Made by a program: the position numbers and the translations under genes
Source: Castellaniella sp041675725
Lineage (GTDB): Bacteria > Pseudomonadota > Gammaproteobacteria > Burkholderiales > Burkholderiaceae_B
Assembly: GCF_041675725.1 (NCBI RefSeq)
Contig: NZ_JBAYTI010000015.1
Span: forward strand, 1 to 52,230
Direction: 5' to 3'
Length of the DNA stretch: 52,230 nt
Shown here: positions 35,996 to 44,777 of the stretch, piece by piece
Position numbering within the stretch: the stretch's first letter is position 1
How the letters are laid out: the number at the start of each line of letters is the position of its first letter
The notes under the pieces: model-generated
Seen by the model: only the letters and a program-made list of their open reading frames with translations
Database searches by the model: none
Told to the model about the DNA's origin: nothing

Positions 35996-37287
35996 GAAGA
36001 CGCTCCTGATACCAGGCGCCCACCGCCGGTGGTTGCGGGGCTGTCGTCGTCGGGCGCCGCCAATGCGAGTGCGCGGCGCCAGTGGCGCGCCGCACGCGCC
36101 AGCAACCAGATTCCTGCCGTCAGCAATAGGACGGGCAGCAGCCAGGTGAGTACAGACAACGGTGCCCAGCTCGCGCCGAACAGGGGAATGTCGGGCCAGG
36201 CATTGCCGCCGATCTGCGACAGAGCACGGTAATCTTGCGAAAACAGGCGCTGCAGCAGTTCGACGAGAAAGGTCGTGCCCGCCACCAGCAGCGCGGTGGC
36301 GCCCAGGTACAACGCGAACGCCCGCCAGAGCCTGGCGAACCCGCAACGGCGCAGCGCCTGCGCCACCGCGTGTACCAGGCCAGCGATGCCGCGCGGCATG
36401 AACAGCATGACCAGTACGAACAGCAGCCCCTGATAGAGCAGCCAGGATGTGGTGAGGTCGGAGACGACATAGCCGAAGAAGGACATGAGCGCAGCGCCCA
36501 CGGCGGGCCCGAGAAAGTACGTGACCCCGCCGATATAGCTGTTGAGCAGCACTTGGGCGGAGAGGTCCAGGTTGAAGATCACGTAATTCGCCGACTCGAT
36601 GTTGATGGCCTGCAAGGCGCCCGCCACCCCCGAGAACATGGTGGAGATGGCAAACACCAGGGTGCTCGCGACGTGCACGTTGTAGCCAAAAAACCGCATG
36701 CGGTGCGTGTTCTCGCGCAGGCCCAGCGCAACCCGGCCCAATGGGGTGCGCATGAAGAGGTAAAGCAGCCCCAGGCACAACAGCACCCAGGCCAGCGTCA
36801 GGTAGTAGACCTGTACGTTGTCGGCGAAAGACAGGCCGAAGGCCGGCATGCGCATCGTCGACAGGCCGGCCTCGCCGCCGAACCAGCCGCTCAGGTGGGG
36901 CGCAAGCGCATAGAGCAGCTCGCCGATGGCCAGCGTGATCATGGCGAAATACACCCCGGTGCGCTTGGTGGCGAACCAGCCAGCCACCAGCCCGACCAGC
37001 AGGCCGGTGACGGCACCCACCAGCGGCATGAAAGGCGTTGGCAACAGCCCCGCCCCACCCATGGCATCCATGGCGTGTACCGTGGCAAAGGCGCCGGCCC
37101 CGAAAAAGGCGGAGTGCCCGAACGACAGCATGCCCGCCTGCCCGCACAGCAGGCTGAAGGCGCAAGCGAACAGGCTGGCAATCAGCATCTGGATGCCGGC
37201 GTTGATCAGCGACTGCGACATGACCAGAGGGGCCGCCACGAGGGCGATGACGACCAGCAGCCCAACCAGAAGAAAGCGCCTATTCAC
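35992..37287 (-). CDS. livM: Branched-chain amino acid type ABC permease, LivM, with C-terminal extension
   Basis: A 431-residue permease. Residues 1-320 match LivM, with about ten spans, the GQAGMLSFGHSAFFGAGAF motif near 50 and LFMPRGIAGL near 318. A further 110 residues add two hydrophobic stretches (near 340-360 and 390-410) and a polar tail, so it is longer than usual. The start is GTG 37287, four bases after the livH stop. The extension could interact with a partner or be a lineage-specific addition. Confidence 0.9.
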   Translation of the reverse strand: MNRRFLLVGLLVVIALVAAPLVMSQSLINAGIQMLIASLFACAFSLLCGQAGMLSFGHSAFFGAGAFATVHAMDAMGGAGLLPTPFMPLVGAVTGLLVGLVAGWFATKRTGVYFAMITLAIGELLYALAPHLSGWFGGEAGLSTMRMPAFGLSFADNVQVYYLTLAWVLLCLGLLYLFMRTPLGRVALGLRENTHRMRFFGYNVHVASTLVFAISTMFSGVAGALQAINIESANYVIFNLDLSAQVLLNSYIGGVTYFLGPAVGAALMSFFGYVVSDLTTSWLLYQGLLFVLVMLFMPRGIAGLVHAVAQALRRCGFARLWRAFALYLGATALLVAGTTFLVELLQRLFSQDYRALSQIGGNAWPDIPLFGASWAPLSVLTWLLPVLLLTAGIWLLARAARHWRRALALAAPDDDSPATTGGGRLVSGASS

Positions 37288-37291
37288 TGGC

Positions 37292-38233
37292 TTACTCCTT
37301 TGCGCCCATCAGGCCATAGGGCCGGATCAGCAGGACCAACAGCATCAGCGCGTAGGGAATCGTGCCCGATAGGCTGGAGAGCTTCAGCGTGAGAAGCCCG
37401 CCTATGCCGCGCGCCCAATCGCCCATCCCCACATAGGCCAGGACCTGCGCAAGGCTGACGTCCACACCGACGCTGAACGAAGTGCTCAGGCCGATGATGA
37501 GCGATGCGAGCAAGGCGCCCTCGAGCGACCCCAGCCCGCCGATGACCACGACGACGAACATCATGACGGCGAGCTCGATCGCCATGTTGGGGCTGGTCGT
37601 GTAGAACGCGCCGGCAATGGCGCCGGCCAGCCCCGCCAACGCCGCCCCCACGCCGAAGACGGCCATGAAGACGACCGGAACGTTGTGGCCTAGCGCGCCG
37701 GCCATGGCCGGCCGGCGGATGGCGGCGCGCACGATGATGCCCACCCGCGTGCGCGTCAGCAGCAGGTAGATGAGCACGAACATGGCGATGGCCACCAGCC
37801 CGATCAGCAGCCGATAGAAGGGATACGCCGATGGGCCGACGTGAAACGCGGAAAACGACAACGCCTGCGGTACCCGGTAATTGACCGGATAGTTGCCAAA
37901 GAACAGCTTGACCAGTTCGGCGATGATGAAGGACAGCCCGAAGGTGAGCAGCAGCTCGTGCGCGTGGCCGTACTTGTGCACCGGGCGCAGAAAGTAGCGC
38001 TCGGTGACCACGCCGACGCCACCCACCAAGACCGTGGCGACGACCACTGCCCACCAGAATCCGATGACGGGCTGCAGGGCATACGCAGCGTACGCCCCCA
38101 GCATGTAGAACGACGCGTGCGCGAAGTTCAGAATGCCCATCATGCCGAAGACCAGCGTCAAGCCCGCCGACACCATGAACAGCAGCAGCCCGTAGATCAG
38201 CCCGTTCAGCAACGAAACGATGAAGTAATCCAT
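37292..38233 (-). CDS. livH: Branched-chain amino acid type ABC permease, LivH
   Basis: A 313-residue permease with about eight spans. GLIYGLLLFMVSAGLTLVFGMMGILNFAHASFYMLGAY at the N-terminus and MFVVVVIGGLGSLEGALLASLIIG near 225 are standard LivH features. ATG 38233 lies 13 bases after the receptor gene stop; its ribosome site is weak, so coupling to the receptor gene is likely. Confidence 0.92.
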   Translation of the reverse strand: MDYFIVSLLNGLIYGLLLFMVSAGLTLVFGMMGILNFAHASFYMLGAYAAYALQPVIGFWWAVVVATVLVGGVGVVTERYFLRPVHKYGHAHELLLTFGLSFIIAELVKLFFGNYPVNYRVPQALSFSAFHVGPSAYPFYRLLIGLVAIAMFVLIYLLLTRTRVGIIVRAAIRRPAMAGALGHNVPVVFMAVFGVGAALAGLAGAIAGAFYTTSPNMAIELAVMMFVVVVIGGLGSLEGALLASLIIGLSTSFSVGVDVSLAQVLAYVGMGDWARGIGGLLTLKLSSLSGTIPYALMLLVLLIRPYGLMGAKE

Positions 38234-38246
38234 GGCGACGCAGGAA

Positions 38247-39494
38247 TCAGGCCGGGCGCTTCATCTTGCAGGTGTCCTGCACTGGCGCTTCGGCCTCTGC
38301 GCCGCTGAGCAGTTGTACCGGCTGGAAGCCCATGTCGGTATCGTCCACCTTGAACTTGGCCTCGGTGGTCACCTCGGATACGACCATGGGCAACAGGATC
38401 TGGTGATCATCTGCGCGCATGCGCCACTCGCCCACCGGGGTATTCAGCGTGGTGTCCTCGATGGCCAGCGCGAGCTTGTTGATGTTGAGCTTGCCGTCTT
38501 CGGGTTCGACGGCCTTCAACGCCTGACCCACCATTTCCAGGCCAAAAACGGTCTGCGGCTCGACATACACCGGATAATGACCCACCTTGGACTTGAAATC
38601 TTCGCTGAAGGCCGCACCCGCGCTGTCATTGGCCTCGGCGTCAAAGGGGTGCACCACGTAAGCTCCCAGCGCCACGTGCCCGGCGTTTGCCAGGTTGCCC
38701 GGCTGATCCAGGAATGTCGTGGCGAAGCGCACATTGAGACCGCTGGCCTTGGCCGATTTCATGAGCAGCAGCAAGTCGTTCGACCAGTTGCCGGTGATGA
38801 CGGTTTGCGCACCGCTGGCGGCGATCTTTTGCACATACGGCGAGAAATCCTGGATCTTGTTGACGTCGTGGAGCATTTCGCCCACGACTTCATAGCCGCC
38901 TTGCTCGGCTTCGCGATGAATGGCAGCCTGCATGTCTGCGCCCCAGGAATAGTTCTGATTCATGGAGTAGACCTTGGTGCCCAGCACGTTGGCGGCTTTC
39001 ATGGCGTCTACCAGCGCCTTGACGCTGTTGTCGGAGTTGCCGGCGAAGCGGAATGCATGGAAATGGCACTTGCTGCCCGTGAGTTCCATGGCCTCGGCCC
39101 CCACGTTCAGGTAAAGCACTTCTTTGCCGGGGTTGCGGATATCGTACTTGCGGATGTCTTCGCTCAGCTGGCCGGCTATGGCCGACGAGGCACCCTGCAC
39201 GACCATTTGGGCGCCGTCTGCAATGGCTGCCTTGAGTTTTTCGGCCGCCCCGGCGGGCGTGCCCTGGCTATCGTATTCCAGCAGTTTGATGGGCTCGCCA
39301 TTCCAGCCGCCCTCGTCGTTGATCTTGTTGATGGCGTAGCGCGTGGCGTCGCGGAACATCAGCCCGGTAGAAGCCTGTGGGCCGGACAGCGTTTCGACGA
39401 TGGCGATTTTCAAGGGCTCGGCCTGGGTGGTCATGCCGACCATCGACAGTGCGGCACAGAGCACCAAGGGTTTGACGACAACATGAATGGACAT
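38247..39494 (-). CDS. livK: Branched-chain amino acid type ABC receptor, LivK-like
   Basis: A 415-residue periplasmic receptor (Peripla_BP_6). Residues 1-25 form a signal peptide ending TTQAEP, and the mature start is LKIAIVETLSGPQASTGLMF. Other family features are AAIADGAQMVVQGASSAIAG and QTVITGNWSNDLLLLMKSAKASG. It is longer than LivJ/LivK of E. coli and belongs to a group that often binds aromatic or other carboxylates rather than leucine. ATG 39494 with GGAG upstream is chosen over an ATG at 39569. It is the first gene of the leftward operon. Confidence 0.9.
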   Translation of the reverse strand: MSIHVVVKPLVLCAALSMVGMTTQAEPLKIAIVETLSGPQASTGLMFRDATRYAINKINDEGGWNGEPIKLLEYDSQGTPAGAAEKLKAAIADGAQMVVQGASSAIAGQLSEDIRKYDIRNPGKEVLYLNVGAEAMELTGSKCHFHAFRFAGNSDNSVKALVDAMKAANVLGTKVYSMNQNYSWGADMQAAIHREAEQGGYEVVGEMLHDVNKIQDFSPYVQKIAASGAQTVITGNWSNDLLLLMKSAKASGLNVRFATTFLDQPGNLANAGHVALGAYVVHPFDAEANDSAGAAFSEDFKSKVGHYPVYVEPQTVFGLEMVGQALKAVEPEDGKLNINKLALAIEDTTLNTPVGEWRMRADDHQILLPMVVSEVTTEAKFKVDDTDMGFQPVQLLSGAEAEAPVQDTCKMKRPA

Positions 39495-39572
39495 GGGGGT
39501 CTCCTGAAATTCGTATGTTGATCGGAATGAATCCGCCCATGGCTTGAATGACCAGGGCGCGTCGGGCATAAG

Positions 39573-39583
39573 CTGTCAGACAG
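39573..39583. promoter_or_regulatory. GntR operator-like palindrome CTGTCAGACAG (site 1)
   Basis: The perfect arms CTGTC and GACAG surround a central A. The site sits at the inferred transcription start of the leftward Liv operon. It matches 14 of 16 bases with the site at 39819-39834 when flanks are included. Confidence 0.55.
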
Positions 39584-39587
39584 ATTC

Positions 39588-39617
39588 AGTCTAGAAAGAT
39601 TCTGTTAATCATGTCAA
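39588..39617 (-). promoter_or_regulatory. Putative promoter of the Liv/ODH operon
   Basis: Minus strand TTGACA (39617-39612), an 18-bp spacer and TAGACT (39593-39588). Transcription would start near 39581, inside operator site 1, and leave a leader of about 87 bases before ATG 39494. Confidence 0.45.
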
Positions 39618-39758
39618 CTCGATTTTGCAGAATTAAGGGTAATCACCTATTTACCGAGATATGCTCAATCAAGCCATTCATCCAAAACGATGATAAATAT
39701 AGATTTACTATTATTAATCAATTGGTTATAGTATTATTTCAATAATAGGAAAATCCCC

Positions 39759-39787
39759 TTGACAGGCTCCGGAAGCAATCGTAAAAC
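39759..39787 (+). promoter_or_regulatory. Putative promoter of the GntR gene at 39883
   Basis: TTGACA (39759-39764), a 17-bp spacer and TAAAAC (39782-39787). The start would be near 39794, with operator-like sites immediately downstream, suggesting autoregulation. Confidence 0.45.
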
Positions 39788-39801
39788 AGCACATAGGCGA
39801 T

Positions 39802-39831
39802 CTGTCACAGAATTTGAAAGCTGTCAGGCAG
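39802..39831. promoter_or_regulatory. GntR operator-like sites CTGTCACAG and CTGTCAGGCAG (sites 2 and 3)
   Basis: CTGTCACAG (39802-39810) is a nine-base palindrome. CTGTCAGGCAG (39821-39831) differs from site 1 at a single base. Both lie in the leader of the GntR gene. Confidence 0.5.
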
Positions 39832-39882
39832 TTTGAGCAAAAACTCTTGAGATAGATGAACCAAGTGGTCTAAGATCAACAC

Positions 39883-40623
39883 ATGGAACGTACAACTGCA
39901 CCTGAAGCGGCGGCAGACCCAGCCGTCTTGGCCGCCACCAATCTTCCCGACGAAATCGCCGACTACCTGATCACGGCCATCCGCGAAGGGCGCTACACCG
40001 TGGGCGACCGGATCCCAACCGAACGCGAGCTGTGTCAGCAGTTCTCCGTCAGCCGGGCCGTCGTACGCGAAGCCCTCTCGCAACTGAAGTCGGAAGGGCT
40101 GGTCGTCTCGCGCGCGGGCAGCGGCGTCTTCGTGAGTGAGCCCAACTACCAGGACGCCTTCCGCCTGCAACTGGTCGCACTCGACGAAAAAGAGTCGCTG
40201 GCCATGGTCATCGAGCTGCTGGCGGCCTTCGAGACCGCCGCGGCACGCCTCGCGGCGCAACGGCGCACCGAGGCCGACCTGAAGAACATCCGCCGCGCGC
40301 TGGTCGGCATGGAGTACGAAATCGCCCACGACCGGCTGGGCGACGAGCAAGACTTCGCCTTCCACCAGGCCATCGTCAACGCGACGCATAATCCACACTA
40401 TCAGGCACTCAGCAAGCACCTCGAACACAATGTGCGCCGCCTGATCCGGCGTGCACGCAGCAACACGCGCGCCAACCTGATCGCACTGGTCGAAGACGTG
40501 CAGGAAGAACACCGCGCCATCTATGCCGCCATCAAAGCCGGCGATCCTCGCGCCGCGTCACAGGCCGCGGGGCGCCACCTGAGCAATGCCGCCAAGCGTC
40601 TGCAGATCTATCTGCAGGACTGA
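39883..40623 (+). CDS. GntR family regulator, FCD (FadR/PdhR) subgroup
   Basis: A 246-residue regulator. Residues 22-90 form the winged helix (DEIADYLITAIREG, FSVSRAVVREALSQL, GSGVFV). The FCD domain shows likely metal ligands in QDFAFHQAIVNATHN (Asp, His) and a later His in AGRHLSNA. PdhR and LldR of this subgroup sense pyruvate or lactate and bind sites of the TNGTCNGACNA kind, consistent with the CTGTCAGACAG sites upstream. It probably controls the divergent Liv/2-oxoacid dehydrogenase operon and itself. No clear Shine-Dalgarno sequence precedes ATG 39883. Confidence 0.9.
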   Translation: MERTTAPEAAADPAVLAATNLPDEIADYLITAIREGRYTVGDRIPTERELCQQFSVSRAVVREALSQLKSEGLVVSRAGSGVFVSEPNYQDAFRLQLVALDEKESLAMVIELLAAFETAAARLAAQRRTEADLKNIRRALVGMEYEIAHDRLGDEQDFAFHQAIVNATHNPHYQALSKHLEHNVRRLIRRARSNTRANLIALVEDVQEEHRAIYAAIKAGDPRAASQAAGRHLSNAAKRLQIYLQD

Positions 40624-40674
40624 GTCGGCAGATCTGGACCCCGCCTTCGATTTCAACGATTCCGGAGCACTCAC

Positions 40675-41430
40675 ATGATCGATTTCCACGGCAAGACTGC
40701 CGTCATAACGGGCGCGGCCGGCGGCATCGGCCACGCCACGGCACAACGCCTGCACGCGGCGGGCGCCAACGTGATGCTGTGCGACCTGTCGCAGGCGGCG
40801 CTCGAGGCCATGGTTAAAACGTTTCCCGCAAACACGTTTCCTGCAGACGCCGCCGAGCGCGTGAGCCTGCACGCGGCCGACATATCCGATTCAGCGGCCT
40901 GCCAGAGGCTGTTCGAGGCGGTGGCACAACGGTACGGCACCGTCGACTATCTGGTCAACGCGGCAGGCCTCTACCCCGCGCAACCCGTGGCCAGCATGAC
41001 CGACGCGCAGTGGCGCGCACTCATGGCGGTCAACCTCGATGGCACCTTCTACATGTGCCGCGCCAGCCTGCCGTATCTCAGCCGCGATAGCGCCATCGTC
41101 AACCTGAGCTCCATGGCGGGGCACCGCGGCAGCCATGGCCACGCGCATTACGCCGCGTCCAAGGGGGCGGTCAGCAGCCTAAGTAAAAGCCTGGCGCGCG
41201 AACTCGCGCCGACGACCCGGGTGAACCTGGTTGCGCCCGGCATCATCGCCACGCACATGACCGAAGCGCTGGTGCGCGAACAAGGCGATGCCCTGCTCGC
41301 CGCAACCCCCATGCAACGGTGGGGACAGGCAGACGAAGTGGCGGGCGCCATCGCCTTCTTGTGCTCTAATCTGGCTTCGTTCATCACCGGCGAAACCCTG
41401 CACGTCAACGGTGGCCTGTATATCGTTTGA
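40675..41430 (+). CDS. Short-chain dehydrogenase/reductase (SDR)
   Basis: A 251-residue classical SDR with TGAAGGIGHATA near residues 12-23, NAAG at mid-chain (the usual NNAG appears as VNAAG), and catalytic NLSSMAG with YAASK. It ends GETLHVNGGLYIV. It follows the GntR gene by 51 bp on the same strand and probably shares its transcript. It is the second SDR of this locus, which suggests two stereo-specific steps, as in diol/acetoin-type pathways; this is inference. Confidence 0.88.
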   Translation: MIDFHGKTAVITGAAGGIGHATAQRLHAAGANVMLCDLSQAALEAMVKTFPANTFPADAAERVSLHAADISDSAACQRLFEAVAQRYGTVDYLVNAAGLYPAQPVASMTDAQWRALMAVNLDGTFYMCRASLPYLSRDSAIVNLSSMAGHRGSHGHAHYAASKGAVSSLSKSLARELAPTTRVNLVAPGIIATHMTEALVREQGDALLAATPMQRWGQADEVAGAIAFLCSNLASFITGETLHVNGGLYIV

Positions 41431-41483
41431 ACAGAAAACGACATCCAGCAGGCGCTTGCGGGTGGTGCGTATGCCTGTGATTC

Positions 41484-42644
41484 TCAGTAGCGCAGTATGG
41501 CGGCCACGCCTGTGTCGCCCGGCATGACGTCGCCGGGGATCATCAGGACTTCGCCCCCTTGCCGCAGCACCGCTTCCGCCAGATCGTCGAGGATGTCATC
41601 GGCATCGAGGGTTTCCGACCCCTGCGGCAACTGGACCTGACGCGTCGCAGCATCCAGTTTCCCCGGGATGTGGCGATCCACGTCCACCAGCAGGGCCTGC
41701 ACCCGGCCCGCCAGTGTGGCGTCTGCCACTTTTTGCAGATCATCCGTTGCCAGGCCTGTGCCGTGTTGCGCGCGAAAGCGATCCACCAGCGCGCGCGTTT
41801 CTTGATGGTAGTGTGGCTCGATGACCTTCCATGCCCGGGCACGCAGATCCTCCATGTCGAGCAGGCCGGGATCCAGTTCTATGCCTTCGGGCAGGAGAAA
41901 CGGATTCCCTGACAGCTTGCGAAACACCGCCTGGTGCTCTGCAAGCGATGCAAGCACGAGCGGTAGACCGCTGGGCCGGGAATGGTGTTTGAGCACCATG
42001 CCATCGATCACGCGGAAAAACCGCGGCGTATCGACTTGGAGCTCGTCGCTCTTGTTGCCGTGTCCATGGCGTGTGGCATGGCCCCGCCCACCGGCTGGAC
42101 CCATGCCATAGGACGACACCTTTTGATAGGGTTCCGTGAGCTGGTCGCCCAATGCGTCCTGGATGGTCTGCGGGACTTCCGGGGCAGACTGCAGCGCATG
42201 CATTTCGTCTCGGTTGCCTTCGCAAAGCCACATTCTGTCGCGGGTCAGGCACAGAACCTGGAAGCGGCCCGCGGTCTGCGTCTGGCGCAGCAAGGGCTTG
42301 ACGTGCCAGGTGTCGGAGACGATGGCCAGGTTGGGGACTGGCCTGGCCAGCACGAATATTCGCAGAAAATCCGGCGCGCGTAGAATAGCCAGGCCATCGA
42401 GCGTGTGGTTCCAAAACTCACGGTCTTGGGCAAGCTCATGCAAGGGGGCCAACAAATCTGCATGGTCGGCTGAGGGCGTCGCGGCCTGAAGCTTTTCAGC
42501 CAGCTGGCGCACGAGGTTCTTGTAGTTGATGAGATCCCCGGCGTTGTCCGGGTGCATGCGATGGGTCGCCTGGTAGAGCGAAAGGCACGGCCCGGCGTGT
42601 GGTTCCAGCAAAGGCTTGATGGCGTCTTTGGACAGCGTGTGCAT
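41484..42644 (-). CDS. Bacterial archaeo-eukaryotic release-factor-like protein, baeRF family 3 type
   Basis: A 386-residue protein that I relate to the baeRF3 family by overall layout: an N-terminal PCLSLYQATHRMHPDN segment, a middle eRF1-domain-2-like fold (RFQVLCLTRDRMWLCEGNRDEMHALQSAPEVP), a loop rich in His and Gly (GGRGHATRHGHGNKSDE near 185-202), and a C-terminal L7Ae-like portion (VLMIPGDVMPGDTGVAAILRY). The eRF1 GGQ tripeptide is not visible. Ribosome-associated roles are proposed for the family but not shown for this one. GGGAG lies eight bases before ATG 42644. It is divergent from an FtsH gene. Confidence 0.7.
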   Translation of the reverse strand: MHTLSKDAIKPLLEPHAGPCLSLYQATHRMHPDNAGDLINYKNLVRQLAEKLQAATPSADHADLLAPLHELAQDREFWNHTLDGLAILRAPDFLRIFVLARPVPNLAIVSDTWHVKPLLRQTQTAGRFQVLCLTRDRMWLCEGNRDEMHALQSAPEVPQTIQDALGDQLTEPYQKVSSYGMGPAGGRGHATRHGHGNKSDELQVDTPRFFRVIDGMVLKHHSRPSGLPLVLASLAEHQAVFRKLSGNPFLLPEGIELDPGLLDMEDLRARAWKVIEPHYHQETRALVDRFRAQHGTGLATDDLQKVADATLAGRVQALLVDVDRHIPGKLDAATRQVQLPQGSETLDADDILDDLAEAVLRQGGEVLMIPGDVMPGDTGVAAILRY

Positions 42645-42941
42645 ATTGCGTACTCCCGTTTGGGGTTTCCCCGGCGGGCTTCAGTCTTGCGCCGATGACA
42701 CCCGATTCGGGGTGTCGAGCAGCAAGTGCCCGGTGATGTCGCGACTGGTCGTGCTCACCTTACCATCAACAGCCCGACGCTGCAGGGCGCCGCTGCGGCA
42801 CATGACAGAAAACCCTGGCCGGTGAGAGTGTATATTGATGGTTGGCCATGGCGGCATCGCCTTCATTCACCCACTTGCCAGAAAGCCACAAGGTGACCAT
42901 GACTATCTTTTTTCGCTGCGCGACTGCCGGGAGCCGGACCG
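42645..42941. promoter_or_regulatory. Divergent region between baeRF3-like gene and ftsH
   Basis: This 297-bp gap contains a stem-loop GACACCC/GGGTGTC (42697-42716) and a short GGGG-TTT-CCCC repeat (42662-42672). I see no clear heat-shock promoter. The FtsH ribosome site GGGAGC lies near its end. Confidence 0.45.
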
Positions 42942-44777
42942 ATGGAGTTGGATAAAAAAACGCGCTTCAACGTCTGGTACTGGATCGGGGCGATGTTCGC
43001 CCTGCTGCTCTTCCAGTATTTCTTTACGGCCTCCACGCAGGTGGTTCAAATCCCATATAGCCAGTTCCTGACCTATGTAGATGAAGGCAGGGTGGCCGAA
43101 GTGGCCGTGTCGGACCAGCATATCCGCGGAACATTCAGCCAGCCCGTGGATGGTCATACCCAGTTTTCCACGACGCGCGTCGAGCCGGACTTGGCCCGTG
43201 AGTTACAGGCGCATCGGGTCGTGGTCACCGGGCAGATTGAAAGCACCTTCCTGCGCGACCTGCTTTCATGGGTGATCCCGGCGCTGCTTTTTGCCGGCGT
43301 CTGGATCTTTCTGCTCAGGCGCGTCGGCACAGGCATGGGCGGCGGCCTGATGCAGATCGGCAAATCCAAGGCGCGCGTCTACATGCAGCAGGACACCGGC
43401 GTGACTTTCGACGACGTGGCGGGCGTCGACGAGGCCAAGGACGAGTTGAAGGAGATCATCGATTTTCTCAAGGATCCGGACGGCTATGGCCGCCTGGGCG
43501 GACGCCTGCCCAAGGGGATTTTGCTCGTCGGCCCCCCAGGCACCGGCAAGACGCTGCTGGCACGCGCCGTGGCCGGTGAAGCGGGGGTGCCTTTTTTCTC
43601 CATTTCGGGTTCAGAATTCGTTGAAATGTTCGTAGGCGTGGGTGCCGCCCGGGTGCGCGACCTGTTCGAACAGGCACGGGCCAAGGCACCCGCCATCATT
43701 TTCATCGATGAGCTCGATGCGCTTGGGCGCGCCCGGGGCATGGGGCCGGCGTTCGGCGGGCATGATGAAAAAGAGCAGACGCTCAATCAATTGCTCGCAG
43801 AACTGGACGGTTTCGATCCATCCCGCGGCCTGGTGCTGCTGGCGGCCACGAACCGCCCGGAAATCCTCGACCCGGCACTTCTGCGGTCAGGCCGCTTCGA
43901 CCGTCAGGTGCTGGTCGACCGGCCCGACCGCCGTGGCCGGGTGCAGATCCTCGGCGTGCATCTGAAAAAATCCAAACTGGCGGCCGACGTCTCACCAGAA
44001 GAAATCGCCGCGCTTACGCCCGGCTTTACGGGTGCCGATCTGGCCAATCTGGTCAACGAGGCCACGCTGCTGGCCACGCGCCGCCGGGCCGACTCTGTTT
44101 CGATGGTGGATTTCACCCACGCCATCGAGCGCATCGTGGCCGGCCTGGAAAAGCGCAACCGGCTGCTCATTCCGAAGGAGCGCGAGATCACCGCGTACCA
44201 CGAAATGGGGCACGCACTGGTGGCCATGGCATTGCCGGGCAGCGATTCCATTCACAAGGTTTCGATCATCCCACGCGGGATCGGTGCGCTGGGCTATACA
44301 ATCCAACGCCCCACCGAAGAGCGCTTCCTCATGACCGCGGAAGAACTGGAAAACAAGATGGCGGTGCTGCTCGGTGGTCGCGCGGCGGAGAAACTGGTCT
44401 TTGGCCACCTGTCTACGGGTGCGGCCGACGACTTGGCCCGGGTTACGGACATCGCCCGCGCCATGGTCACGCGCTACGGCATGAGCGACCGGCTGGGCCA
44501 TGTGGCGCTGGAAAAGGATCGACGCAGTTTTCTGGCGCCGGATCAAGTGACTTTCTATCCCGAGGAACGTCATTATTCAGACGAGACCGCTTCGGCCATC
44601 GACGCGGAAGTGCAGCGCATCATCGGCCAGGTGCTCGAGCGCACCATGACCCTGCTCGAAGCGCGCAGGGATCTGCTCGACCGTTCGGCGAAACTGCTGT
44701 TGGAAAAGGAAACCCTGGACGAGGCCGATCTGCAGCCGTTTTGCGAAGAGAGTCGGCGCAGGGCTGATCAGGCATAG
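42942..44777 (+). CDS. ftsH: ATP-dependent zinc metalloprotease FtsH
   Basis: A 611-residue membrane protease. Two spans (near 12-30 and 106-125) flank a short periplasmic domain. The AAA module has Walker A GPPGTGKT near 200, Walker B IIFIDELDAL, the pore loop within SGSEFVEMFVGVGAARVR, and the Arg finger in LLRSGRFDR. The zinc site is HEMGH near 424-428 with a later Asp in GAADDLARVTDIA. Housekeeping FtsH has HEAGH; Met here, the shorter C-terminus and the lack of the usual rlmE/folP neighbours suggest an accessory copy. It degrades misfolded or regulatory membrane and cytosolic proteins. GGGAG precedes ATG 42942. Confidence 0.92.
   Translation: MELDKKTRFNVWYWIGAMFALLLFQYFFTASTQVVQIPYSQFLTYVDEGRVAEVAVSDQHIRGTFSQPVDGHTQFSTTRVEPDLARELQAHRVVVTGQIESTFLRDLLSWVIPALLFAGVWIFLLRRVGTGMGGGLMQIGKSKARVYMQQDTGVTFDDVAGVDEAKDELKEIIDFLKDPDGYGRLGGRLPKGILLVGPPGTGKTLLARAVAGEAGVPFFSISGSEFVEMFVGVGAARVRDLFEQARAKAPAIIFIDELDALGRARGMGPAFGGHDEKEQTLNQLLAELDGFDPSRGLVLLAATNRPEILDPALLRSGRFDRQVLVDRPDRRGRVQILGVHLKKSKLAADVSPEEIAALTPGFTGADLANLVNEATLLATRRRADSVSMVDFTHAIERIVAGLEKRNRLLIPKEREITAYHEMGHALVAMALPGSDSIHKVSIIPRGIGALGYTIQRPTEERFLMTAEELENKMAVLLGGRAAEKLVFGHLSTGAADDLARVTDIARAMVTRYGMSDRLGHVALEKDRRSFLAPDQVTFYPEERHYSDETASAIDAEVQRIIGQVLERTMTLLEARRDLLDRSAKLLLEKETLDEADLQPFCEESRRRADQA

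Larger units (their letters stand above)
39495..39882. promoter_or_regulatory. Divergent control region of the Liv/ODH operon and its GntR gene
   Basis: This 388-bp region is AT-rich in the middle (39690-39750) and carries promoter candidates in both directions plus three related short palindromes, each listed separately. It holds no gene. Confidence 0.65.

Noticed and set aside
35996..37165. N-terminal extension of LivG in its open frame
   Set aside because: This part overlaps livM out of frame and reads as Arg/Gly/His-rich noise; ATG 35995 with ATGA coupling is the real start.
38232..39521. A 429-codon plus-strand open frame
   Set aside because: It mirrors the LivK receptor gene; no domain is visible.
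39660..39760. AT-rich stretch considered as a replication or partition site
   Set aside because: No iterons, DnaA boxes or partition genes are near; it is better explained as a divergent promoter region.
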